DNA from: an uncultured Senegalimassilia sp.
GTDB taxonomy: Bacteria > Actinomycetota > Coriobacteriia > Coriobacteriales > Eggerthellaceae
Direction: 5' to 3'
Length of the DNA: 64,000 bases
Assembly: GCF_934636665.1 (NCBI RefSeq)
Contig: NZ_CAKUAT010000002.1
Coordinates: forward strand, 62,001-126,000
Shown: positions 1 to 7,345 of the stretch, piece by piece
Position numbering within the stretch: the stretch's first letter is position 1
Layout: the number at the start of each line of letters is the position of its first letter
The notes under the pieces: model-generated
Seen by the model: the letters and a program-made list of their open reading frames with translations, nothing else
Told to the model about the DNA's origin: nothing
Database searches by the model: none
Translations under genes and position numbers: made by a program

Positions 1-1141
1 CCTCCACCGTAAGCGCCTTCAGCTTGCCCTGCAGCTCCTCGTTCTCCCCACGCTGCTCCTCCAGCGCCGCCTCGGCGTCAAGTTGCGCCTTGGTGACTTC
101 CTCGACGAAGACCTTGCGCACCTCCACATCGGGGATGTCGCAGCTATCTACTATCTCTTCCTTGATCTCCTTGACGAACTTCGGCTCCACCGGCTCGCGC
201 TGCTCACTGGCAAGCTCGGTGAGGTTGCGCTCGTCGGAAACGAGGCTTTTGAACACCGCGTAGTTGTTGATGAGGTTGGTGTACATCTGCGCCATGTACT
301 CGTCGTCGAACGCCAGCGCGGAGTCCTTCACCTGGATGCTGTAACCCACCTTGTCGTAGCGCTCCATGAACTGCCACAGCTGGAAGCACTTACGGTAATT
401 CGGGTCCTTCATAATCAGGTTGGTGCGCTGGATGGGGCTGTGCACCGCCGAGCACCCCTTCATGATCTGGCAAAACGAGCTGCCGCGCAGCGCCATGACC
501 AGGCGGCGCACGCGGTCGATGCGCATGAAGGTATCCATGTTGTCGGCGTCGTTCTCGGCGAAGTTCTGGCGGTCCTTCACCGTCATCTCGACGTTGTACT
601 CGATCTCCTCGTACGCATCGCCGATCTTGCTGTGCATGGTGAAGCGGTTGCGGATCTCGTTGCCCGTGGACCAGAAGATCACGTCCGTGCGCTTATCCAC
701 GAAGGTGAGCAAGCGCTGGATCAGGTGGTATACGAAACGGTTCTCATACAAGTCGTAGGTTTCGGCCATGTTCACGTTCAAGATCTTGGTGGGGTGCACG
801 CCCCCGTCGTCAGAGGGCGCCAGGAACTGCGTGTTCTGACTGAGATGCCGCACGCTGTCGGCCGAGATTTTCTTGGCCAGCGAAACCGGCACCACCTCTT
901 CCTCGGTGGTGATGAAGCGCCGCGGCTTCTCGATGATACTGTTGATGGCGTCGAGCGAATCCTCGATTACCGAGATCCACTCCCCGTCGACGACCTTGAC
1001 CAGCTCTTCGCGCTGCTGATCGATGGTGGTGTCGGAAGCCTGCGCCAGCTCGAAGAGGTAGCGGAAATACCGATCGTCTTCTTGGATGGGCTCCATCTGC
1101 TCGGCAAAGCTGCCGTACAGGTCTTGAATGGTGTCTGACAT
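1..1141 (-). CDS. DUF2357 (McrC-like effector partner) protein, C-terminus cut by window edge
   Basis: The frame runs from an ATG leftwards for about 380 codons without a stop, so the C-terminus lies outside the window. The visible part resembles the N-terminal half of DUF2357/DUF524 proteins, effector partners of McrB-like ATPases. It has a PRRFITTEEEVVPV stretch at residues 73-86, the family-typical YDLYENRFVYHLIQRLL block at 129-145, and a charged, probably coiled-coil stretch at the visible end. In this family a PD-(D/E)XK nuclease domain usually follows; it cannot be seen here, so nuclease activity is inference. It follows the McrB-like ATPase by 57 bases, with a hairpin in the gap. A weak GCGGGG ribosome site precedes the start. 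It is the last visible gene of the minus-strand surface-protein region. Confidence 0.72.
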   Translation of the reverse strand, partial: MSDTIQDLYGSFAEQMEPIQEDDRYFRYLFELAQASDTTIDQQREELVKVVDGEWISVIEDSLDAINSIIEKPRRFITTEEEVVPVSLAKKISADSVRHLSQNTQFLAPSDDGGVHPTKILNVNMAETYDLYENRFVYHLIQRLLTFVDKRTDVIFWSTGNEIRNRFTMHSKIGDAYEEIEYNVEMTVKDRQNFAENDADNMDTFMRIDRVRRLVMALRGSSFCQIMKGCSAVHSPIQRTNLIMKDPNYRKCFQLWQFMERYDKVGYSIQVKDSALAFDDEYMAQMYTNLINNYAVFKSLVSDERNLTELASEQREPVEPKFVKEIKEEIVDSCDIPDVEVRKVFVEEVTKAQLDAEAALEEQRGENEELQGKLKALTVE

Positions 1142-1166
1142 CTACATACCCCGCAAGCAAACACGC

Positions 1167-1190
1167 CCGAGCGCCTCCGCGGGCGCTCGG
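1167..1190 (-). terminator. Hairpin between ATPase and DUF2357 genes (attenuator-like)
   Basis: A perfect 9-bp stem (CCGAGCGCC / GGCGCTCGG, 6-base loop) fills the short gap between the two genes. It has no strong T-run, so partial attenuation or mRNA stabilisation is more likely than full termination. Confidence 0.4.
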
Positions 1191-1198
1191 ACCGATTC

Positions 1199-2887
1199 CT
1201 AGTACATGTTCTGGATTCGCAGCAAGTACGAAACGCTGTCGGGCAGGCCGCCCTCGCCGAAGGTCTTCTCGATGTAGCCGATAAGGCCGGTCATCTCGTC
1301 GCGCACGAAGCTGACGTTCATGGATTCGAACTTCTTCAGCACCTTGCGCGCGATGATGTAGTCCATGCCGCCCAGCTCGGTGCCGCCGCACGCCACGTAC
1401 ACGGGAATGAAGTCGTACATCTGCTTGATGATGCGGTTGCCGAACGCCAGGCGGAAGCGCGTTTGCAGGTACTGGTCCAGCTTGTGCATCTTCTCCAGCA
1501 CGTCCTCGGAGATGACGTGCTCCACCTTCGCCTTCTGGAACAGGTACTGAAGGTGCTCGCTGGTGATGTGCACGCGCTCGTGGTGCGGGCACTCGAACGC
1601 GTCGGCGCGCTCGTTCAGCTCGATAGGGATGGCGCGGTCGTATACCTTGTCGGTGATGGTGAACGTGGAGTCGTCGTTGTTGGCGGTGCCCACGAACCAC
1701 AGGCTGTCGGGGAGGGTGATCTTGCCGTCGTGAAGGCCCTTCGGGTCGCCGTCCCAGGCGGTGGGAACCAGCTCGAGCACCCATTCGTCATGGCTGGGCA
1801 TTTCCAGAACCGACAGGATCTCGGCGAAGTAGTACTCAACGCGCGCCAGGTTCATCTCGTCGAGCACGATGAAGCTGGGGTCCCGGCGCAGACCCGCTTC
1901 GTACAGAGCGCGCAAAAACTCGGTTTCGTTGAAGCGCTTGGAGAACTCGTTGAAGTAGCCGAGCACCTCGGTGCGGTCGCGGAACGAGGGCTGCACCGAC
2001 ACGATGGTGGCAGGGTTGTCCACGTAGCGGCTGAACGAATACGGCAGCGACGTTTTACCGGTACCGGAGATGCCCTCCAAGATGAGCAGCTTGCTGGCGG
2101 CCATGCCGGCGACATAGCGGCGCACGATCTCGGGCGAGTAGTACAGGCCCAGCTCGCTGCAGGCGAACTCGCGGTAGCCCTCCACGAAATGCTCCAGGGT
2201 GATGGCGTCGTCGTAGACGGGCGGCTGCCAGTCGCGGTACTTCAGGTCGACGAGCGAGAGCTTGGGGAAGCGGTTGGCCAGCGAGATTTCCTTCTCCTCG
2301 GCAAGCGTCTTGGCCTCGACCGTGGCCTTGGCCATGGCAGCGGCGGCGCCGGACACCGAATCGCCGTCAAGCGAAAGCGACGCCGAGCCCGCAACGACGC
2401 CGGGGACGACTTCGCCTTCCCCGCCCGCAGACGCCTTGCCGAGCACGTTGGCAACGGTGGGAACGTGCTCGTCGGTGAGGGCGGAAGCGCCCATGTAGGG
2501 AATGCGCTGCGTGCCGCCCATGGCGTTCACCTTCAGGGCGAGCAGCTTGTTCTTCTCGTCCATCAGGTCGAGGACCTGCTTGTTCAGGCGCCCGATCTCG
2601 CGGTACAGCGTCTTGTTATCGGAGCTGTCGCGCTTAAGGTCGGCGTGCAGCTTCCATCGGCGCACCAAGATGATGAGGATAAGCACGGGGATGGCCACGA
2701 GCAACGCAAACAGGACGACCGCGCCGATCTTGCCCATCAGATCGAACGAATTGAAGTACGAAAGAAAGATGTTGAAGTAGTCGGCCCATCCGAAGACGAG
2801 CAGATTCAGGATCGAAGCGAACACCGCAACGACGTTGTACACCACTTTCGACAGCAGTTCCCAGGCAAAGCTTAGAAACTCACTCAC
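1199..2887 (-). CDS. Membrane-anchored McrB-like AAA+ ATPase
   Basis: This 562-residue protein has two hydrophobic segments at its N-terminus (about 13-35 and 55-75), a charged probable coiled coil (80-118), a low-complexity linker to about 200, and a C-terminal AAA+ domain of the McrB/dynein-like type. Walker A is GISGTGKT (272-279). Walker B reads FIVLDEMNLARVEYYFAEIL from residue 339, with the DEMN signature of McrB. VGTANNDDSTFTITDKVYDR (399-418) is the sensor block. McrB proteins power a partner nuclease in modification-dependent restriction; here the partner would be the DUF2357 protein just downstream. The membrane anchor is unusual for McrB. It sits 65 bases after the signal peptidase gene, so it may instead serve the surface-protein system. 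GTG start, with AAAGGG upstream. Confidence 0.85.
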   Translation of the reverse strand: MSEFLSFAWELLSKVVYNVVAVFASILNLLVFGWADYFNIFLSYFNSFDLMGKIGAVVLFALLVAIPVLILIILVRRWKLHADLKRDSSDNKTLYREIGRLNKQVLDLMDEKNKLLALKVNAMGGTQRIPYMGASALTDEHVPTVANVLGKASAGGEGEVVPGVVAGSASLSLDGDSVSGAAAAMAKATVEAKTLAEEKEISLANRFPKLSLVDLKYRDWQPPVYDDAITLEHFVEGYREFACSELGLYYSPEIVRRYVAGMAASKLLILEGISGTGKTSLPYSFSRYVDNPATIVSVQPSFRDRTEVLGYFNEFSKRFNETEFLRALYEAGLRRDPSFIVLDEMNLARVEYYFAEILSVLEMPSHDEWVLELVPTAWDGDPKGLHDGKITLPDSLWFVGTANNDDSTFTITDKVYDRAIPIELNERADAFECPHHERVHITSEHLQYLFQKAKVEHVISEDVLEKMHKLDQYLQTRFRLAFGNRIIKQMYDFIPVYVACGGTELGGMDYIIARKVLKKFESMNVSFVRDEMTGLIGYIEKTFGEGGLPDSVSYLLRIQNMY

Positions 2888-2915
2888 GGGCCACGCCCTT
2901 TCTCATACGCGAAAC

Positions 2916-2939
2916 GCGCACCGGGGACGCCCGGCGCGC
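2916..2939 (-). terminator. Hairpin between signal peptidase and ATPase genes (attenuator-like)
   Basis: A 10-bp stem with one G-T wobble and a 4-base loop lies between the signal-peptidase stop codon and the ATPase ribosome site. Only a weak GTTTCG follows, so it would reduce rather than stop readthrough. Confidence 0.35.
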
Positions 2940-2952
2940 GAACAGTTGCCTT

Positions 2953-3738
2953 TTACTTCGAATCGGATCCGGATTCGGGGGCGGATTCGGAACCGGAATC
3001 GCCGCTTCGGGCCGATTCGGCGGACGCCAGCTTGACCTCCGCTTCGGCCTTCAGGCGCTTGGCCTCCTCCAACGCCGCTTCCGCCTCGGCACGCGCCGCC
3101 TCGGCCTTGGCGCGATCTGCCGCCGCAGCTTGGGAATCCTCGCCATCGACGATGGCCTCCGCCCGCTTCATGCGATCCTCCTCGGCCATGGCGCGCTTGA
3201 GGTTCATGCCCACGATGACCAGGTGGTAGACCTGGTAGATGAAGAACAGCAGCATGGGCAGCACGATCACCACAAGGAAACCCCAGGTGCTGGAAAGGAA
3301 GCTGATGACCTTGCCCATATAGGGGATCTTGCCCACGTATTTGCCCACGATGTCGCCATCGGCGATGACGTGCTGGTCGGCGAACTCGTTGTTGTCGCCC
3401 TTGGTGGTGTAGCTGTTCAGCCCGTCCACCTGGTTGATGGAGACGATGCGGTGGGTGTTGAGCGCGTACTGGTTGTCGATGATGGTGTGGAAGGTGACGA
3501 TGTCGCCCTCCTGCAGGGTGGACGGGTCGCACTTCTTGATGATGATCAGGTCGTTCTCGTCGAACGTGGGCGCCATGGACTCGGACTGGACCGTCAGTGG
3601 GGTGAACCCGGCAAGGCTTGACGCGCTGCCGTCGTCTTTGGTGGCAAGCGTGGTGAACGCGAACAACGCCGCAACCAGGATGACGATCCACATAATGACG
3701 CTGACCACGATGGATGCAGCTTTTTTAACCGTACTCAT
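2953..3738 (-). CDS. sipW: SipW/ER-type signal peptidase I with C-terminal coiled coil
   Basis: This is a membrane serine peptidase that removes signal peptides. An N-terminal membrane segment (about 9-30) is followed by the catalytic box QSESMAPTF (Ser54) and LNTHRIV, where His96 replaces the Lys of ordinary bacterial SPase I. GDNN at 114-117 completes the SipW/ER-type core. A second membrane segment (about 153-178) leads into an Ala/Glu/Lys-rich, coiled-coil-like tail ending in Ser/Gly/Glu repeats, which plain SipW proteins lack. In Bacillus, SipW is dedicated to TasA and TapA. Here the gene follows a run of SipW-signal proteins, so a dedicated role is likely. The tail could be a docking arm. 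Confidence 0.93.
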   Translation of the reverse strand: MSTVKKAASIVVSVIMWIVILVAALFAFTTLATKDDGSASSLAGFTPLTVQSESMAPTFDENDLIIIKKCDPSTLQEGDIVTFHTIIDNQYALNTHRIVSINQVDGLNSYTTKGDNNEFADQHVIADGDIVGKYVGKIPYMGKVISFLSSTWGFLVVIVLPMLLFFIYQVYHLVIVGMNLKRAMAEEDRMKRAEAIVDGEDSQAAAADRAKAEAARAEAEAALEEAKRLKAEAEVKLASAESARSGDSGSESAPESGSDSK

Positions 3739-3777
3739 TTCGACCTTTCCTATGCATCGGCGCGCAGCTCGTGCCCG

Positions 3778-4551
3778 CTACCGCTGATCTTGTTGTTCTT
3801 GCTGTTCGACGCCCTCGAATCGCATGGCGACCGAGTAATCGGCTCCCCTGACAATATTAGTGCAATTCGGGTCGGTTCCTTCCAACCAAATCCGAACGAC
3901 GGTGGGTTTGTCCGCCTCTGCGACCAGGTTAAACATGTTTCCCGCCTCGTTCGAGCCCCCTGTGGGGATGCCGAAGGTTGTCACCCCTCCCGATGTTGAG
4001 GCGTCAGAGCCCATGTTCGGGTTGTAAACCCACGTTTGCCCGTCGCACGTGAAGCTCATGCGCATGGCCTGCGGCAAGCTACCCACGTTCGAGGAGAACG
4101 CCGTTCCCGCTTCCCCGTTGCCGCCCGACTCGCCGGTAAGGCGCACGATGACGTCCTGGTGGCTGATGAAGTGCAGGGTGAACTCCAGATATGCGCCCGT
4201 TCGCGCCTGCGCCTCCGAACCGTCCTCGTAGGTGAAGCTCTGCCCATCTGAAGTGGTCACCGGCTGCAGCTTGGAGGAATCGATGCCCACCCCCTGCTCC
4301 GAGGAGATGCGCGCGGAGATCTGGTCGAAGCCCAGCGAGCTCACATACTGATCGAAGCTGTCATGCGCGTCCAAGTCGAAGCGCAGGGCGTTGCCGGCAT
4401 TGGCGGTAAGCGCCAGCTGGCGGGCTTTCGCCTGGTCGGAGATGGAGAACCACGCAAACGACGCCATGGCGATGGCAACCAGCGCGAACAACACCAGCAG
4501 CACCGTGGTCGCCAGGCGATGGCGCAGGTCCCGCTTCCCTTCCTGGTCCAT
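3778..4551 (-). CDS. SipW-dependent TasA/camelysin-like surface protein
   Basis: This 257-residue exported protein has a SipW-type signal: a basic N-terminus, a hydrophobic segment (13-33) and ASFAWFSISD. The rest looks like an extracellular beta-rich domain. It carries LQPVTT at 95-100, a diverged form of the LYPVST motif of its neighbours, and the shared C-terminal motif VVRIWLEGTDPNCTN from residue 218. It ends in a Gln/Glu-rich tail. Its ATG directly follows the stop of the preceding gene (TAAATG), indicating translational coupling. Likely a fibre or matrix subunit. The exact family is uncertain. Confidence 0.8.
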   Translation of the reverse strand: MDQEGKRDLRHRLATTVLLVLFALVAIAMASFAWFSISDQAKARQLALTANAGNALRFDLDAHDSFDQYVSSLGFDQISARISSEQGVGIDSSKLQPVTTSDGQSFTYEDGSEAQARTGAYLEFTLHFISHQDVIVRLTGESGGNGEAGTAFSSNVGSLPQAMRMSFTCDGQTWVYNPNMGSDASTSGGVTTFGIPTGGSNEAGNMFNLVAEADKPTVVRIWLEGTDPNCTNIVRGADYSVAMRFEGVEQQEQQDQR

Positions 4552-5439
4552 TTACACCCCCTGCCCATCGAGCACGGCGAACAGGTTCACGTGCAGGATG
4601 CCTGCGTCGTTGTACAGGTAGTCGGCGCTGTCCTGGTCGGTGCCCTCTATGTAGTAGTACACGTCAAGCCGATAGGTTTGCCCAAGGTCCATGGCCAGCA
4701 GCGCGTTTTGCGGGCGCGTGGCGGACTCGTCGGCGTCCATGAGATAGGCGGTGTAGTCCCGGGCGTCATCGTTTGCGCAGGCCAGCGCGCCGTTTTGCCA
4801 ACCGAGCAGCATGTCATCGGAATACCCCGGAAGCGAGGGCGCAGTTGCGGGATGCTCTGAGCAATGCGAACCTGCCGAATCGTCCAGCGTGAAATAGCGG
4901 CTTTGCAGCACCTGCCCGTCGCGGGAAAGCTTCAAGCCCACGCGCGTGGCCTTCAGAAGCTCAGGGTCGGCGCCTTCCGGCGCCAGCGTATCCCCCAGAT
5001 ACAGATTCACCGTTCCCGAGGCCTTCGAGGCGCCCGAGCCGGTGATGCTGGCGCGCATGTCCACCCACCCGTGGTAGAAATGCTGGCCGTCCTCGGCTTG
5101 CTTGAAGCTCACGGCGCGGCCCTGCTCGTCGGTGCGCGCGCATTCTGCGAACCCCTCTAGGTCGAACGTGGAAACCGGGTACAGCGTGAGCGGGTTGGGG
5201 CTGTTGGACGAGAACGCAACGTCGCCATCGCCGCTCCAGCTGCCGGCGGACGCATCGCCCAGCTCGACCACCAGCTTGCTGTCGCCGCTGCGAACCGAGA
5301 CCGAATCGGTGTTCACCTTTGTGTTGTTGGTGAACCACGCATAGGTTGCCGCAACCAGCACGGCCGCCAGCACCAGCAGCGCGAACACCGCGCCGACCTG
5401 GGCAAACCGGTATTTCGTTGTTCTGGAACCCGCGCTCAT
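4552..5439 (-). CDS. SipW-dependent TasA/camelysin-like surface protein
   Basis: This 295-residue exported protein has a membrane/signal segment (12-34) ending in ATYAWFTNN, the hallmark of SipW substrates. It carries LYPVST at 86-91, and its C-terminal motif LDVYYYIEGTDQDSADY (from 258) is a variant lacking the Cys of its paralogues. The middle part is rich in Ser, Gly and Asp, as expected of an extracellular beta-sandwich. A strong GGAGGGGGAGG ribosome site precedes the ATG. It is one of four adjacent paralogues just upstream of the signal peptidase gene. Confidence 0.8.
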   Translation of the reverse strand: MSAGSRTTKYRFAQVGAVFALLVLAAVLVAATYAWFTNNTKVNTDSVSVRSGDSKLVVELGDASAGSWSGDGDVAFSSNSPNPLTLYPVSTFDLEGFAECARTDEQGRAVSFKQAEDGQHFYHGWVDMRASITGSGASKASGTVNLYLGDTLAPEGADPELLKATRVGLKLSRDGQVLQSRYFTLDDSAGSHCSEHPATAPSLPGYSDDMLLGWQNGALACANDDARDYTAYLMDADESATRPQNALLAMDLGQTYRLDVYYYIEGTDQDSADYLYNDAGILHVNLFAVLDGQGV

Positions 5440-5456
5440 GGTGCCTCCCCCTCCCT

Positions 5457-6308
5457 TTACGCCTTGGCGCCCGCGAACGCGAATTGCAGGGAAATGGCCT
5501 GGGACTGCGCCTCGCCGATGCAGTTGGCGTCGCAGCCTTCCATATACACGAAGTAGCGCACGCTTGCCACCTCGTCAGCGCCCAGCGTGAACAGGGGCGT
5601 GGCGCCGGAGCGCGGCGTAGGCGTATCGCCCGAGCCGTCCATGCTGTACGCGGAAACGGACTGCGCCGGATCGGCGACGTAGCCCCACGAGCCCTGCCCG
5701 CTGACGACCACATCGCTTTGCGCGGTGGTGCGCTGCTGAGCCGCCCCGGACGTGTCGCCCAGATCGTCGCACCGGAAGATATAGCTTTGCGTGCCTGCAG
5801 AGCTTTGGATGATGAAGCCCACGCGTGTCGCCGCCAGAAGCTGGGAATCAGCGGAGACGCTCATCTGGCCGGGATACAGGTACACCGCAAGCGGCAAGCT
5901 GGACCCCTTCAGGTAGAACGTGCCCGTAAGGGCGTATTCGCCCAGCTCGGACGTGCAGTTCGCATAGTCGGTGGTGATCCCGGCGGCGTTTTGGAACGCA
6001 GCGCGCCAAAAGTCGGAAAGATCGGCCGTGGAAACCGGGTACAGGGTTTTGTCCGCGGAACCCAGCTGACATTGCTCTGCGAAGGGGCCTTGCTCGCTGG
6101 CGGAGATGAGCAGGTCGTAGCCATCTTCGCTGACCGTATGCGCCGCAGGCGTGACGTTGGTGAAGCGCGAATTGGAGAACCACGCGAAGGTGGCAGCGCT
6201 CAGCACCAGCGCCAGCACCGCCAACCAGGTGGCCGCCGCGACCATCCGCTTGCGCGCGGAAAACGCGTCGCGCAAGCTGGCTTGTCCGTTGTTTCCCTGA
6301 GAACCCAT
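5457..6308 (-). CDS. SipW-dependent TasA/camelysin-like surface protein
   Basis: This exported protein of about 283 residues has the hydrophobic signal/anchor ending in ATFAWFSN (39-46), LYPVST at 89-94 and a C-terminal VRYFVYMEGCDANC motif starting about 34 residues before the end. The ATG chosen follows AGGGGG by five bases; a GTG two codons upstream is also possible. The upstream paralogue's stop is only 9 bases away, so both are read from one mRNA. Several Cys residues suggest disulphides outside the cell. Likely a structural subunit. Confidence 0.8.
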   Translation of the reverse strand: MGSQGNNGQASLRDAFSARKRMVAAATWLAVLALVLSAATFAWFSNSRFTNVTPAAHTVSEDGYDLLISASEQGPFAEQCQLGSADKTLYPVSTADLSDFWRAAFQNAAGITTDYANCTSELGEYALTGTFYLKGSSLPLAVYLYPGQMSVSADSQLLAATRVGFIIQSSAGTQSYIFRCDDLGDTSGAAQQRTTAQSDVVVSGQGSWGYVADPAQSVSAYSMDGSGDTPTPRSGATPLFTLGADEVASVRYFVYMEGCDANCIGEAQSQAISLQFAFAGAKA

Positions 6309-6317
6309 GCGCACCCC

Positions 6318-7184
6318 CTATTCCCGGCTTCCCGCGAAATGCAGGGCAAGCGACGCCAAGCTGGTGTCGCACAGGTTGTTCGTGCAGTCCTCGTCGCAAC
6401 CCTCCAACCACACGTAGACGTCCACCTGCACCGGCGTGCTGCGGTTTGCGCCCTCGGCGGCGGCGGGAAGCGTTGCCAGCTTGGTACCGGGCTCGGTGAC
6501 CACGCCTTCTTCCTCGTCATATTCGCAATAGTCAGTAGAATTGAGCGGCGTGAACGCGACCGTGGAACCGTCGGTCTTGGTGCTGTCCAGGACATGGCCC
6601 GCTTCGCCCTGCTTGGTGTTGTAGCTGGCCTGCGGGTTGTGCGCCTGGGTGAGCTCGAACACGTATTGCCCGGCCACAGGCTGGTTTTCGCCAGGTTGAT
6701 GCACCACCAGGCCCACGCGCAAGGCGGTGGAAACGGGGTTTTGCGGATCCGTGTCGTCGAAGCGGATGTCCGACAGGTACACGTCGGTGGAAAGCGAGCT
6801 GGTGGCCAGGTACAGCGAGGTTTCGTAGTAGTCGGAACGCTGGGCAGGCCCGAAGAAGGTGGCCAACAGCGAATCCTGCGTGTCCCCGCCCGTGAAGCCC
6901 ACCGCTTTCTGGAACCCGTTCAGGATGTTGTCCGTCGAAACAGGGTTCAAAAGCCCCTGAAAGGAAAGGCCGGCGCTGGACTTGTATTCGCCATCGTAGG
7001 AATCGGAGATGAGGAAGGTCACGCCCGTTCCGGCGGCCATCTTCACGTCGGTGATGTGGCGATCGGCATGGTAGATGTACCACGCGTAGGTGACCATCGC
7101 GGTGGCGAGCGCAGCAACGATAAGCGTTGCCAGCATGCGCTTGAAGCGCTTGCGCAACTGCTTGGAATCGCGCGCTTCCTCCAT
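6318..7184 (-). CDS. SipW-dependent TasA/camelysin-like surface protein
   Basis: First gene of the four-paralogue run. The 288-residue product has a strongly basic N-terminus (KQLRKRFKR), a membrane segment (18-36) ending in VTYAWYIYH, LNPVST at 79-84 and VDVYVWLEGCDEDC from 254. The last is the clearest copy of the shared C-terminal motif. The ATG is preceded by a near-perfect GGAGGTGA ribosome site, the best of the cluster, so this gene probably opens its own translation unit. The 161-base gap upstream is AT-richer than its surroundings and may hold a promoter. Confidence 0.82.
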   Translation of the reverse strand: MEEARDSKQLRKRFKRMLATLIVAALATAMVTYAWYIYHADRHITDVKMAAGTGVTFLISDSYDGEYKSSAGLSFQGLLNPVSTDNILNGFQKAVGFTGGDTQDSLLATFFGPAQRSDYYETSLYLATSSLSTDVYLSDIRFDDTDPQNPVSTALRVGLVVHQPGENQPVAGQYVFELTQAHNPQASYNTKQGEAGHVLDSTKTDGSTVAFTPLNSTDYCEYDEEEGVVTEPGTKLATLPAAAEGANRSTPVQVDVYVWLEGCDEDCTNNLCDTSLASLALHFAGSRE

Positions 7185-7345
7185 CGCGGGTCACCTCCGT
7201 TCGTTCTGTAAAACCGCCGCGAGCCTAAAGCCCAAGTAACTTGCTATTTTATGTCAAATGTCAGGGGACTCACATCGTCGACCGGCCAGACCGCAGAAAG
7301 GCCAAAGACGCCAGCGCCCCGAAAAGCGAATGAGGAGCGCTAGGC
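7185..7345 (-). promoter_or_regulatory. Probable promoter region for the four-paralogue/sipW operon
   Basis: The gap between the giant gene and the next operon has an AT-rich patch. On the minus strand it contains TTGACA and TAAAAT elements around 7245-7265, but no pair with ideal spacing. No convincing terminator follows the giant gene, so readthrough is possible. Confidence 0.3.
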
